A DNA stretch of 64,000 bases from Ilyomonas sp965219515 (GCA_965219515.1 OZ244776.1:248001-312000); one strand, 5' to 3'. Counted from the first letter of the stretch, positions 1 to 7,953 are shown. Notes: generated by a model from the letters alone, not told the origin. Translations and numbers: made by a program.

Positions 1-516
1 ATCGTTCAGGCTAACGTGATGGAGGTAGATAAACTTGCCTCTACTCTAAAAGAGAACATGGCAGTGATCAGCGCATTCAATGCCGGGTGGACAAATCCGA
101 ATCTTTATGCAGATTTTTTAAGCGGCTCTAAAGCGATACAGACCGGCGTCAAACAATCAGGAGTTAAGCGTTTGCTGGTAATTGGCGGTGCCGGAAGTTT
201 ATTCATAAACGGGAAACAACTGGTTGACTCACCGGACTTTCCTCCCGAGTGGAAAGCAGGCGCAACGGCAGCCCGTGATTATTTAAATGAACTCAAAAAA
301 GAAACAGAATTAGATTGGACTTTTTTGAGTCCGGCTGTCGAAATGCATCCGGGAACATCAGGCATTCGGAAAGGTGTTTACCGGACAGGAGATGACAACC
401 CGGTATTTGATGAAAATGGCAGAAGCATTATTTCTGTTGAAGATGTTGCAGTAGCGGTTGCAGATGAGATCGAAGAACCTCAACATCACCAAAAAAGGTT
501 TACGGTAGCCTATTAA
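1..516 (+). CDS. NAD(P)-dependent oxidoreductase, NADH-flavin reductase type (5' partial)
   Basis: C-terminal part of an atypical short-chain dehydrogenase of the NAD(P)H-binding/NADH-flavin reductase group (COG2910-like). The reading frame is open from base 1, so the N-terminal Rossmann glycine motif lies outside the window. Visible family traits are the VISAFN stretch, the strand RLLVIGGAGSLF and the segment DWTFLSPAVEMHPG that ends the substrate pocket, followed by SVEDVAVAVADEIE near the C-terminus. A GTG at 16 and ATG at 19 are internal codons rather than the start. It lies upstream of an insertion sequence and, before that insertion, stood about 70 bp from the metallo-hydrolase gene now at 1705, so the two could have been co-transcribed. 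The exact substrate is unknown. Confidence 0.8.
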   Translation: MVQANVMEVDKLASTLKENMAVISAFNAGWTNPNLYADFLSGSKAIQTGVKQSGVKRLLVIGGAGSLFINGKQLVDSPDFPPEWKAGATAARDYLNELKKETELDWTFLSPAVEMHPGTSGIRKGVYRTGDDNPVFDENGRSIISVEDVAVAVADEIEEPQHHQKRFTVAY

Positions 517-582
517 CTTAACTTATTAAAAGGGCAGTGTAAGTCATTGATACAATAAGGAATGTCTACTTGATAATTAATA

Positions 583-591
583 AAAGAAAAT
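583..591. repeat. 9-bp target site duplication, left copy
   Basis: AAAGAAAAT directly left of the IS end at 592; the identical right copy is at 1695-1703. Nine bases is the expected duplication length for IS903-group transposition. Confidence 0.92.
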
Positions 592-1694
592 GGCTTTGTT
601 GCATGAATCAATTTATAAGGTTTAAATAACCTATCCTGGAATCGTTAAGCTACTTTTACGCTTATTGGTTTGCTTGTTTTCAATGTTATGTTTAATATTT
701 TGCAACCAATTCTTACTTCTGTGAGTTGATTTTCTTTTCGTCTTGCCAATAACTTATCACCCACAATTGTTTTGTACCTGAACATCGTGGTTTCCGCTTT
801 ACTCCGCTGGTGATAACGGGTTTGAATTTTCCATTCTTTTCGTCCTGTTTCCCCTATCGTTTCTATAGCTCTATCCCTTTGTTGTAAACAGGCATCCCCT
901 TTTTTACTCATCACTGCGTTTTTCCTTGGCGGTATAACCTGTTCTATATTGTCTTTTGCCAACCGTTTACGCACCTTCTTTTTATCGTAAGCACCGTCGC
1001 CTGTAAAACTTTTTACTTCCTTTTTGATCTGTGTCAATAAGGCATCCACTTCAGTGGCGTCATCAACCGCATTGGTAGTCAGTGTTACCGCTTCCACCTG
1101 TTGTGTCTGTTCATCCACTGCCACATGCAGTTTCATCCAGGTGCGGTGCTTGCCCGCTCCATGTTTGCGAACTTTCCATTCCCCTTCTCCATATACCTTC
1201 AGACCCGTGCTGTCAACCACTATATCTGTAACCGTTCTGTTGCTCCCTCCTGTCTGCAGCTTCACATCCAAAGCCTTGCTGCGCCTGCAGATTACACTGT
1301 AATGGGGCACTTTTACATCTGCTTTTGTCAGTTTGAAAAAACTGCACATAAAGCCTTCCGTTTGCCGCAATGCCAAGTGGTATATCTTACGGATGGTAAG
1401 GCATATTTCTATAGCCCTATCACTGTATTGCTTCTGACCCCCACGCCTGTTCCCCTCACGGGGAGCTTTCCAATGATCTGCAATGTCTTTCTCTATCCAT
1501 AAACACAAAGACCCGCGTTGCTGTAATCCATTATTGTAAGCCGACCAGTTTCTGACTTTGTACTTATCTTTACTCATCAGGTATAGATTGTGTTGTTAAT
1601 GATGTTGTAACCACTAACTAACTAATCTATGCCTGTTCTTTTTTATAAGTGAATAACTATCGCTCATCTTTATATTTATTCATGCAACAACGCC
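592..1694 (-). mobile_element. Complete IS5-family (IS903 group) insertion sequence
   Basis: A 1,103-bp element bounded by near-perfect terminal inverted repeats. The left end reads GGCTTTGTTGCATGAAT from 592; the right end, read inward from 1694, is GGCGTTGTTGCATGAAT, one mismatch in 17. The nine bases AAAGAAAAT occur immediately outside both ends (583-591 and 1695-1703), a 9-bp target duplication typical of the IS903 group. The single transposase gene is intact. Intact ends, intact gene and a perfect duplication indicate a recent insertion. It sits immediately before the start codon of the metallo-hydrolase at 1705. Confidence 0.95.
645..1577 (-). CDS. IS5-family (IS903 group) DDE transposase
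   Basis: 310-residue transposase, the usual length for IS903-group enzymes (about 307). The N-terminus has the family's RNWSAYNNGLQQRGS opening, followed by a basic region and a PHYSVICRRSKAL segment. The DDE catalytic triad is visible: Asp in VVDSTGLKVYG, Asp in FTGDGAYD, and Glu in RSKAETTMFRYK, where the Y-(2)-R-(3)-E-(6)-K signature of IS4/IS5 superfamily enzymes can be followed. It is the only gene of the element at 592-1694 and appears intact, so the element may still be active. It catalyses cut-and-paste or replicative movement of its own element. Confidence 0.95.
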   Translation of the reverse strand: MSKDKYKVRNWSAYNNGLQQRGSLCLWIEKDIADHWKAPREGNRRGGQKQYSDRAIEICLTIRKIYHLALRQTEGFMCSFFKLTKADVKVPHYSVICRRSKALDVKLQTGGSNRTVTDIVVDSTGLKVYGEGEWKVRKHGAGKHRTWMKLHVAVDEQTQQVEAVTLTTNAVDDATEVDALLTQIKKEVKSFTGDGAYDKKKVRKRLAKDNIEQVIPPRKNAVMSKKGDACLQQRDRAIETIGETGRKEWKIQTRYHQRSKAETTMFRYKTIVGDKLLARRKENQLTEVRIGCKILNITLKTSKPISVKVA

Positions 1695-1703
1695 AAAGAA
1701 AAT
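1695..1703. repeat. 9-bp target site duplication, right copy
   Basis: AAAGAAAAT directly right of the IS end at 1694, matching 583-591. It ends one base before the ATG at 1705, so the purine-rich duplication lies where the ribosome-binding region of the metallo-hydrolase gene should be. Confidence 0.92.
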
Positions 1704-1704
1704 T

Positions 1705-2508
1705 ATGAAAAATGAACAGGTAAAAGTACGCCGTTTGGGTTGGGCGGGCGTAGAGATTGAATACAACAACGAAGTAATCGTAATTGATTACATTCAGGAC
1801 ACCACACCACTGATACAACTTCGGAGCGCGGATGAGCCATTCCCTCAGGTATCACGTATGGGTGATATCGCAGCCGGTCTTCTGACACATCTTCATGCTG
1901 ACCACGCCGATCCTAAGGCTCTGCAAGCTGCCCTGCGCAATGGTGCACCTGTATTCCGTCCCGAACCTGCAGCAGGTGTTGAAGCGGATATGGCATTGAC
2001 CTCTTATGCAGAAGAACAGTTTGCAAAAACCCGGCTTCCATTTGAAATCGTGGCTGCATGGGAGCAGCGGAAGATCGGCTCTTTTACAATAAATTCTGCA
2101 CCGGCAGTGGATGGCTTCGGCGATACTCAGGTGAGTTGGATTGTGGAATGCGGCGGGCGGAAAATCTTTCATACCGGCGACACCCTGTTTCACGGTTTTT
2201 GGTGGCGGATCGCACACCGGTTCGGTCCTTTCGATGTTGCGTTTTTACCCATTAATGGTGCGGTGGTCAACTTCCCTCTGTTGCAACCTGCCAGTCCGCT
2301 GGAAGCTATCATGACACCCGAACAGGCAGCTATTGCAGCCAGCATTCTGCAAACGAAGTGCGTGGTGCCAATTCACTATAAATCTCTGCACAAGCCACCC
2401 ATGTATATTGAGACGGCGCATCCCGCAGAGCGTTTGAAAAACAGACTCAAAGAGCTAAATATTCCTTTGATGCTCAAAGAGCCGGGAGATTGGTTTGACC
2501 TCGATTAG
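1705..2508 (+). CDS. MBL-fold metallo-hydrolase
   Basis: 267-residue metallo-beta-lactamase-fold hydrolase of the UlaG/UPF0173-like branch. The first metal motif is LLTHLHADHADP (HxHxDH) around residues 61-72. A GDT motif follows in KIFHTGDTLFHG near residue 153, and a late histidine lies in CVVPIHYKSL near residue 229; together these give a two-metal site. No signal peptide is seen, so it is probably cytoplasmic. The substrate cannot be told from sequence. An IS903-like element is inserted one base before the TSD-flanked start region, so the native promoter and leader (517-591) are now 1.1 kb away; expression now depends on the IS or on internal signals. An IS630 relic follows directly downstream. 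Confidence 0.85.
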   Translation: MKNEQVKVRRLGWAGVEIEYNNEVIVIDYIQDTTPLIQLRSADEPFPQVSRMGDIAAGLLTHLHADHADPKALQAALRNGAPVFRPEPAAGVEADMALTSYAEEQFAKTRLPFEIVAAWEQRKIGSFTINSAPAVDGFGDTQVSWIVECGGRKIFHTGDTLFHGFWWRIAHRFGPFDVAFLPINGAVVNFPLLQPASPLEAIMTPEQAAIAASILQTKCVVPIHYKSLHKPPMYIETAHPAERLKNRLKELNIPLMLKEPGDWFDLD

Positions 2509-2564
2509 TGCAGCATCCACATGGTTTTTTAATAAGGATAAATTTTGTTTTTGAATCTGTAAAG

Positions 2565-2847
2565 ATGAAGGAAACGAAAGTGGAGTTAAAAGCAGCCGGC
2601 AAAATTTGTTTGATGAGCTATGTAAGCAAAGGCAACCGTTTAACCAGAGCCATACGCCGCGGCTCTGCGCTGCTGAATGAAGGAGGCTACAATCATAAGC
2701 AGGTTGCTTATGATTGTAGCTTTAACGAGAATAAAATCAGTAATCTTCGGCATCGCTATAGAGAGAAGGGAATTGACATAAAAAATGCTGGAAGAAAAAT
2801 CCCGAAGCGGTCAGTCTGCCATTATTACCTCTAAACCGCAAGGTTAA
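2565..2847 (+). pseudogene. IS630-family transposase, N-terminal helix-turn-helix relic
   Basis: Relic of the DNA-binding N-terminus of an IS630-type transposase. From the ATG at 2565 the frame encodes a helix-turn-helix with TRAIRRGSALLNEGG, then KQVAYDCSFNENKISNLRHR and YREKGID, matching the family layout. The expected following motif (RSGRP type) is found only in the +1 frame, as EEKSRSGQSAIITSKPQG ending at a TAA at 2845-2847. So the gene has a frameshift near 2785 and has lost the whole DDE catalytic domain. The remaining bases to about 2945 are GC-richer and carry no recognisable gene. Confidence 0.75.
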
Positions 2848-2948
2848 TATTAACTGCTCGCGCCCGTCGCCGAAAGCTCGGCTGATTCGCTGTAGTACGG
2901 CGTTCCGGCGCATATCAGAAAATGCGAAAATACTGACTGTTGCGGAAT

Positions 2949-3824
2949 TTATTTTCCGTCAAAGAAAGTAAGCAGTTTGTTCATCAGTTCTTCCGGTTGT
3001 TCTTCAGCGATAAAATGTCCGCTGTCTTTGATAACTATGCTTTCGATATGTTCCGCCACTAGTTTTAAACTCGCCGCTACGCTTTCACCAAGACTTTTAT
3101 CGCCGCCGATTGCCAGCACCGGCATTTGCAGTTTATCTGTGAAGTTCTCTTGATTATATTTTACGTCGTCCAGAGCCGTGCGGTAATAATTAAATCCCGC
3201 TGTCATTCCGCCCGGCTTCGTGTAACGGCGGATGTATTCATCAATGTCTGCTTGACTAAAAGCGTTTTTGTTAAAAACCAGTTTGCCTTTGAAAGCGAAA
3301 TCGGTCAAAAACTCACGTTCGCGCCCTTCGGTCAGTTTTTCGGCAAATTCACTCATAAAAAAGCCGAAATGCCACGAACCGCCTTCGGCGACATTCATTG
3401 ATTTCTCCATGCCGAATCCGGCGATGCTGCTTTCGATAACGACTAATTTAAAGACGATATCGGGATAAGCGTTCGCTAACGAATAAGCGACGCTGCCGCC
3501 CCAATCGTGCGAAACAAGAATAAACTTTCTGATGTTAAGACCTTCCAGCAGTTGATGCACATCTTCGGCAATTGTGCGTTTGTCATAACCGGAAAGTGTA
3601 ATTTCTGATTCGCCTAAACCACGTAAATCTACAGCGATTACCGTATAATTTGCCGCCGCCAGAGCTGGCATTATTTTGCGCCACGAATACCAGGTTTCAG
3701 GATAGCCGTGCAGTAATACAACGGCATCGCCCGTACCGCCGGTTACATAATGCAGCTTTATACCATTCGCCTGTGACGTGTGATGGCTGAACGTTTCGTC
3801 GAAAATTTTCAAATGATTAGTCAT
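2949..3824 (-). CDS. Alpha/beta hydrolase, epoxide hydrolase/dehalogenase-like (copy 1)
   Basis: 291-residue alpha/beta-hydrolase. The oxyanion-hole motif is HGYPETW. The nucleophile elbow is SHDWGG, with Asp instead of Ser, as in epoxide hydrolases and haloalkane dehalogenases. The catalytic His is in DSGHFIAEEQP near the C-terminus. A lid region with YIRRYTKPGGMTAGFNYYR lies between, and its tyrosines could be the epoxide-polarising residues. The start ATG follows a short leader with no signal peptide, so it is cytoplasmic. It lies about 210 bp downstream of the ABM gene on the same strand and is one of three such hydrolases in the window (also 4905-5795 and 41398-42285). Substrate is unknown; epoxide, ester or halide cleavage are all possible. 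Confidence 0.85.
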   Translation of the reverse strand: MTNHLKIFDETFSHHTSQANGIKLHYVTGGTGDAVVLLHGYPETWYSWRKIMPALAAANYTVIAVDLRGLGESEITLSGYDKRTIAEDVHQLLEGLNIRKFILVSHDWGGSVAYSLANAYPDIVFKLVVIESSIAGFGMEKSMNVAEGGSWHFGFFMSEFAEKLTEGREREFLTDFAFKGKLVFNKNAFSQADIDEYIRRYTKPGGMTAGFNYYRTALDDVKYNQENFTDKLQMPVLAIGGDKSLGESVAASLKLVAEHIESIVIKDSGHFIAEEQPEELMNKLLTFFDGK

Positions 3825-3917
3825 AAATTAACCTGACTGCCGGTGTATCAAACTACATGAAAAACTCTAAGGTACATTGTAAGCAAATGAGCCGACCATT
3901 GAAATAACTTAAAGCGC

Positions 3918-4010
3918 AAAAACCCGTAAGCCCGCCAAAGTTTAACGGACAACCCGACAAGACATTTTTGCTCTTGCCTTTGGTTATTTCGACGGTGACT
4001 TTGGGCAAAA
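3918..4010. repeat. Imperfect intergenic palindrome
   Basis: Within the 215-bp gap between the ABM gene and hydrolase copy 1, the arms GCCCGCCAAAGT (about 3930-3941) and ACTTTGGGC (about 3998-4006) form an imperfect inverted repeat. The shape resembles the other intergenic palindromes at 7954-8129 and 44409-44494, though the sequence differs. Function is unknown; a gene-cassette recombination site, a REP-like element or a transcript-end structure are options. Confidence 0.4.
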
Positions 4011-4039
4011 TCGAGCTCGCTTTAATCTAATCTCAGCGA

Positions 4040-4363
4040 TTAGGATACCGATGTGCTTTCGATTTCCTGATAAGTATGTGCGTCAAATGTGGCAAGTTCC
4101 GTAACGGGCTTCATATGCGCCACCGCTTCGGGATTTTTTAGCATCGCTGCATAATCTTCGTTGCTGCGCCATTGACCATAATTCGTCACCCGCACGCCAT
4201 CTTCGCTCTTATGAAGACTGGCTGAAATGAAGCCGGGCATATTCTTCATCGTTTTTTCCGTCGCTTCAACCAACATATCAAACACCTTTTGCTGATTTTC
4301 CGGAGTAACGGTAAAAACGTTGATGAGCGTTATGAGCTTGTTTTCTTTCGAGATTGTAACCAT
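4040..4363 (-). CDS. Antibiotic biosynthesis monooxygenase-domain protein (intact copy)
   Basis: 107-residue protein of the ABM family (dimeric alpha/beta-barrel, ferredoxin-like fold), typical full length. The N-terminal strand ITLINVFTVTPENQQ, the central MPGFISASLHKSEDG and the TNYGQWRSNEDY stretch are characteristic. Such proteins oxidise quinols or act as small stress-related monooxygenases without cofactor; the substrate here is unknown. Two decayed relatives lie at 7575-7902 and 15661-15984, sharing the same N-terminal and NYAQW motifs, so this is the only working copy of that subgroup in the window. It follows a broken EVE gene (4431-4805) on the same strand, 67 bp away. Confidence 0.85.
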   Translation of the reverse strand: MVTISKENKLITLINVFTVTPENQQKVFDMLVEATEKTMKNMPGFISASLHKSEDGVRVTNYGQWRSNEDYAAMLKNPEAVAHMKPVTELATFDAHTYQEIESTSVS

Positions 4364-4430
4364 AAAATTTTCCCCTTAGGTTTTTGTTAAGACGTGTCCA
4401 AATCAATTTTCACGCCCATCTCATTTGCTA

Positions 4431-4805
4431 TTACTGTGAAGTCGCTTTCGGAAATTTCAAAATGCCCGAAACGAAACTGCTGTCGCGATGTTTTTTATCT
4501 TTAGTAAAAGATAGTCTATCAAGCAGAGGCAAAATCGGAATGTCGCGACACGACAAAAAATCAACATCGAGGCAATGCAGCGTAAATCAATTGCTCATAT
4601 CAAACTGATAAACCTCGCCTGTTTTCACTCGCCCTACAGCGGTAAAATGCTGATAAGACTCACGAGCTTCCAAACTTAGGTGGAGCAAATGATAAACTAT
4701 CCAATCTCCGGCTCTTATCCTTGTCAAAGGCGCTTTCTTGCCGTAGTTAAGTTGAGCAATACGTGCCGCAACGTGCGCTTTGAAAACCACGCCAACCCAA
4801 AACAA
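4431..4805 (-). pseudogene. EVE-domain protein broken by an in-frame TGA
   Basis: 125-codon frame with one internal TGA (about 4587). Before the stop the protein shows KKAPLTRIRAGDWIVYH and the FTAVGRVKTGEVYQFD stretch of EVE domains. After it, in the same frame, VDFLSCRDIPILPLLDRL continues with clear correspondence to the intact EVE protein at 15246-15659 (VDYKSCNEADIHPLIEQL). The EVE fold belongs to the PUA/YTH-like group that reads modified bases. The N-terminus is also a little divergent and shorter. A single nonsense change therefore seems to have killed it, or it is read through. It precedes the intact ABM gene on the same strand. Confidence 0.75.
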
Positions 4806-4904
4806 TTTTTTATAATTTATGTTCTTAATAACTATGCAATGCCTTCAAACAGCGACGATAAGTGTATGGCGAAACTGCCATGTGCAACTCCGGGTTAAAA
4901 AGAC

Positions 4905-5795
4905 CTATTGCGGCGGTGTTGCGGTAAAGAACTCAATCAGAGCTGCTGCCGTAAACTCTGGATTCTCATCACTGATCCAGTGACCGGCTTCAGGAATTAC
5001 TTTTAGTGTAACATTTGTCCCGACCGGTTTCCAGCACTGCGCCAGGAAGGGTCCGATAGACGCCTCACCGCCCATGGCCAGCAATGGTGTTGTCAACGGA
5101 TGCTGCTGGATAGCTTTATTGTCCTTGGCATCCTGCCACACAGCCGCATAGTATTTGATTCCGGCGATCAGCGCACCAGGCTTTGTAATTTCACGCCAGT
5201 ATGCTTCAAAGTGATCCGAGCTAATTTTTGCATTTGCCGAGTAAGCGATATGGTAAAACCACCAGGTTAACATCTCGCGCTCTTTGCCGCGAATCAAAAA
5301 TTCTGCAACATCCGGCAACGTGAAAAGTCCCAGATGCCAGTTCGCGTTGTAGCTCGTCCAGTCGGGCGTAGGATTCATGTGTTCCTCATAACCGAAGCCC
5401 GGCAGTACGAACTCAATACAGGCAAGCTTCTCCACCTGGTCAGGGTAATCGCGGGCGAAGGACGTAGCTACACGGACACCCAGATCATAGCCGACTACAA
5501 AGGCTCGCTTTACGTCGAGTTTATCCAGCAGTCCCTTCAGGTCGGCAGCCATCGTCGTGCCATCATAGCCGTCGGGCATAATGGAAGAGTTGCCCACTCC
5601 ACGTTGGTCAGGAGCGATAACAGTAAAGTGTTCGGCAAGGAGGGGGCCAATGATATGCCACATAATGGAGTGCTGTGGAAAGCCGTGCAGCAATACTAAG
5701 GTCGGTCCGCTGCCGGCAGTGCGATAAAACATGCTTACCTCACCTACCTGCGCACGCGCACACTTCCAGTGTGCATAAGGAAATTTCTGTTCCAT
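4905..5795 (-). CDS. Alpha/beta hydrolase, epoxide hydrolase-like (copy 2)
   Basis: 296-residue alpha/beta-hydrolase. It has HGFPQHS at the oxyanion hole, the nucleophile elbow VGYDLGVRVA with Asp, and the catalytic His in EAGHWISDENPEF. The lid includes YWREITKPGALIAGIKYY, closely parallel to the lid of copy 1. The Asp nucleophile points to epoxide-hydrolase-like chemistry, although replacement of the usual W after HD by L makes the substrate uncertain. No signal peptide. It is a stand-alone gene with a long 5' intergenic region containing hairpins, and it lies directly upstream of the EVE/ABM/hydrolase group on the same strand. Confidence 0.85.
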   Translation of the reverse strand: MEQKFPYAHWKCARAQVGEVSMFYRTAGSGPTLVLLHGFPQHSIMWHIIGPLLAEHFTVIAPDQRGVGNSSIMPDGYDGTTMAADLKGLLDKLDVKRAFVVGYDLGVRVATSFARDYPDQVEKLACIEFVLPGFGYEEHMNPTPDWTSYNANWHLGLFTLPDVAEFLIRGKEREMLTWWFYHIAYSANAKISSDHFEAYWREITKPGALIAGIKYYAAVWQDAKDNKAIQQHPLTTPLLAMGGEASIGPFLAQCWKPVGTNVTLKVIPEAGHWISDENPEFTAAALIEFFTATPPQ

Positions 5796-6362
5796 ATTAT
5801 CTATTGTTGGTAAAACTTATTTCCGTGTATGTTCGCTTCACTTGTAGAATGAGCCCCGGCGAAAGATTTGCCGGGAATGTTCGGCTTGCAGAGCGCTAAA
5901 GTAGAGGTAGAAGTCTGTTACACAATCAGCCAGGGCGTGCGCCTTTTACAACTTCAGTAGATTTGTAACAACCCTATCGGTTTAGAAAAGGTACAAACCC
6001 CATGCTATGTTTATTTTACGTGAGCCGCCAAGTCTTTATTACGATTTTACAAAATCTGATTTCCTATCAGTAATCGATAAAGTGATTTTTAAAAATCTAT
6101 CCTATCGTAGTTGTTCCGTTTTGTAAATATTTTGGCTTTCTGCTTTTATCAATAGCATTTCTATACCGTTGACGGTATCTCAGATTAGGTGTAATGCTAT
6201 CTATTTTCAATTCCTGTAATGTTTGTAAGAGAACAGGCAGACACCTCAAATTAGCCGTTCTGTTAAGCAGAACGACCAATACTATCTTTATTTGTCTCTA
6301 TGTGTTTGTGGATCATGCTTTGTCATCTTAGTATTATTTATAATAAATTAAAAACACATCCT
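5796..6362. other. Long intergenic region with three hairpins/palindromes
   Basis: 567-bp divergent gap between hydrolase copy 2 (minus) and the EthD gene (plus). It contains CCCGGC/GCCGGG arms at 5855-5875, a perfect palindrome with arms ATACCGT and ACGGTAT at 6163-6178, and arms CGTTCTG and CAGAACG at 6256-6274. A 60-codon minus-strand frame at 6097-6279 covers the last two but matches no family I recognise. The palindromes could be regulator operators for the divergent genes or ends of a decayed mobile element. Confidence 0.45.
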
Positions 6363-6704
6363 ATGGTCAAGTTTTCGATTTTCCTTCGCAAGCATCCCGG
6401 TACCAGTCAGGAAGAATTTATTTCCTATCACAAAGATCATCATGCAGCCCTGTTTAGTTCTCTGCCGGAAGTGAAACAAAATGTACGCAAGTATGTTCAG
6501 TGTCATGGCATCACCGCATCTATACCCGGTTTACCGCCACCTTATTATGATGGCATCACCGAACTATGGTTTGACGATGTGGAATCAATCGGAAAACTGT
6601 TTGGCTCAGAGGACTACCTGAAAATCATTCGCCCCGACGAAGAAAAGTTACTCGACTTAGCTACCTGCGGATTTTTAGTATCTGTCGAAAACCCTGTTAT
6701 ATAA
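6363..6704 (+). CDS. EthD-domain protein
   Basis: 113-residue protein of the EthD family (dimeric alpha/beta-barrel). Starting at the ATG at 6363, it begins MVKFSIFLRKHPGTSQEEF, then YHKDHHAALFSSLPEVKQNVRKY and the ITELWFDDVESIGKLF stretch, all usual for EthD proteins. A longer frame begins at 6300, but its extra 21 residues do not fit the family. EthD proteins accompany degradation of ethers and other organics, and their direct reaction is often unclear. It heads a two-gene plus-strand unit with the gene at 6763, separated from it by a hairpin. Confidence 0.8.
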   Translation: MVKFSIFLRKHPGTSQEEFISYHKDHHAALFSSLPEVKQNVRKYVQCHGITASIPGLPPPYYDGITELWFDDVESIGKLFGSEDYLKIIRPDEEKLLDLATCGFLVSVENPVI

Positions 6705-6712
6705 TCATCACC

Positions 6713-6744
6713 GAAGCAGCAGCTTGCCGGCAGGTGGCTGCTTC
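6713..6744. terminator. Intergenic hairpin between the EthD gene and its neighbour
   Basis: Arms GAAGCAGC (6713-6720) and GCTGCTTC (6737-6744) pair perfectly, and an inner TGCCGGCA palindrome extends the structure. There is no following T-run, so this is either a weak terminator/attenuator or an mRNA-stability element in a bicistronic message. Confidence 0.5.
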
Positions 6745-6762
6745 ACTGTAAAGCATACAATT

Positions 6763-7296
6763 ATGAAAATGTTATCTTACCAATCAACCATTCATTTGCC
6801 TGTTGAGAAAATTGACCTATATCAATGGTTAACCCATCTGTCGGATAATGAATATCAAGGCTTTGCCAATGGGCACAGAGCCATGGGATTATTTAAAGAT
6901 AAAAACACAGAAGGAATCATCAATGTCGAAAGCATTGGTGGCAACCTGCTTGTTCAACACTATACCATACTAACGAAGGATAAAGACAAAGTATTTATGC
7001 GTTCCAGGCGGTCAGATGCCTATCTTTTTCATCTGATTCGCTGCCATGTTTGGGTAGAATGGAAAATGAATGTTGTTTATAAAGATGAACAGTCTTGTGT
7101 GTTTACCTGCGAAATAGGATCTGATTATCCCAATCAACTATTAGCCATTGCAGCAAAATTATCTGCGGTGAACTTTTTTCTTCAAAAACACCTTGATAAA
7201 GAAGGTGAAAATTTTGCAAGAGATATAGAAAAGAAGTTTCAGGTTGATAGTCCGTATGAAGATTCTGTTGCGTTTGAAAAGTCCATTCCCAGATAA
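6763..7296 (+). CDS. Hypothetical protein, SRPBCC-like
   Basis: 177-residue protein from the ATG at 6763; an upstream start at 6724 would place the hairpin inside the gene and is less likely. It has no signal peptide or membrane segment. Alternating strands such as VESIGGNLLVQHYTI, VWVEWKMNVVYKDE and SCVFTCEIGSDYP, followed by a C-terminal helix, suggest a START/SRPBCC-type helix-grip fold, but no family motif is decisive. It follows the EthD gene on the same strand by 58 bp and may share its transcript. Function unknown. Confidence 0.6.
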   Translation: MKMLSYQSTIHLPVEKIDLYQWLTHLSDNEYQGFANGHRAMGLFKDKNTEGIINVESIGGNLLVQHYTILTKDKDKVFMRSRRSDAYLFHLIRCHVWVEWKMNVVYKDEQSCVFTCEIGSDYPNQLLAIAAKLSAVNFFLQKHLDKEGENFARDIEKKFQVDSPYEDSVAFEKSIPR

Positions 7297-7574
7297 CTTT
7301 TTATTTTATTGTTTCGCACACATGGTTTTCGTCACCTACATGGCATTTCAATTGTCCGCAACATCAGCAAAATAAGAAATGATGTTGGTGAAGAGCAGGC
7401 TTACCAAGAATTAAGACCCTATCTGAGTAAATAATGGAGAGTAAATGCTGTTTATGCGTTTCTCAACACCTTCAAAATTTTCCCGGTTTGCGTGAAAAAC
7501 ACCAACACCAGCGGAACAAAAGCTCTTTCTACACCTTTAAGTACATGGTCCCCACTTATATTGATAAGAAAGTG

Positions 7575-7902
7575 TTAGCCATTGATACCGTCTGTCCAAA
7601 TGGTATTGTATGTTACAGGTTTAAATTCTATAGCAATGGCTGCTGCTTTTTTCATGTGCTTTGTTACTTCAGGCACAGCAAAGAAATTCTGATATTCCTG
7701 AAAGGAAGCCCATTGCGCATAGTTGGTTACCGTCTTGCCATCATCACCCATGTGAACATTGGCTGAATGTAGCCAGGCATTTTTCTCAAGATTTTTCACT
7801 CGCCTCTTTTAAACTTTCAAATAGTTCTTTTTGTTTTTCAGGCTCAACTGTGAAAACATTTATGAGTGTGCAGATTTTGTTGTTACTGTCAATAGTTGAC
7901 AT
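7575..7902 (-). pseudogene. ABM-family gene broken by two frameshifts
   Basis: Relic of an ABM-domain gene. From an ATG at 7902 the first frame gives STIDSNNKICTLINVFTVEP and PEKQKELFESLKEASEK, then hits a TGA. The expected MPGYI segment follows only in a second frame (LRKMPGYI). The third segment, HSANVHMGDDGKTVTNYAQW through HMKKAAAIAIEF to the stop at 7575, is in yet another frame. At least two indels have therefore accumulated. It is closest to the ABM genes at 4040 and 15661 and shows the most decay of the three. Confidence 0.8.
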
Positions 7903-7953
7903 AATTGTATGTTTACATTTAATAGATTATCAAATAAGTTGACGTAAAAAGAA

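Noticed and set aside
1024..1502. Plus-strand open frames opposite the transposase
   Set aside because: They are antisense to an intact, well-matched transposase gene and have no family motif.
6097..6279. 60-codon minus frame in the 5796-6362 gap
   Set aside because: No recognisable domain, and it spans two palindromes; not supported as a gene.
7320..7433. Possible C-terminal fragment encoding VRNISKIRNDVGEEQAYQEL
   Set aside because: Open to a stop at about 7433, but no family could be identified and no start is visible; too weak to call.
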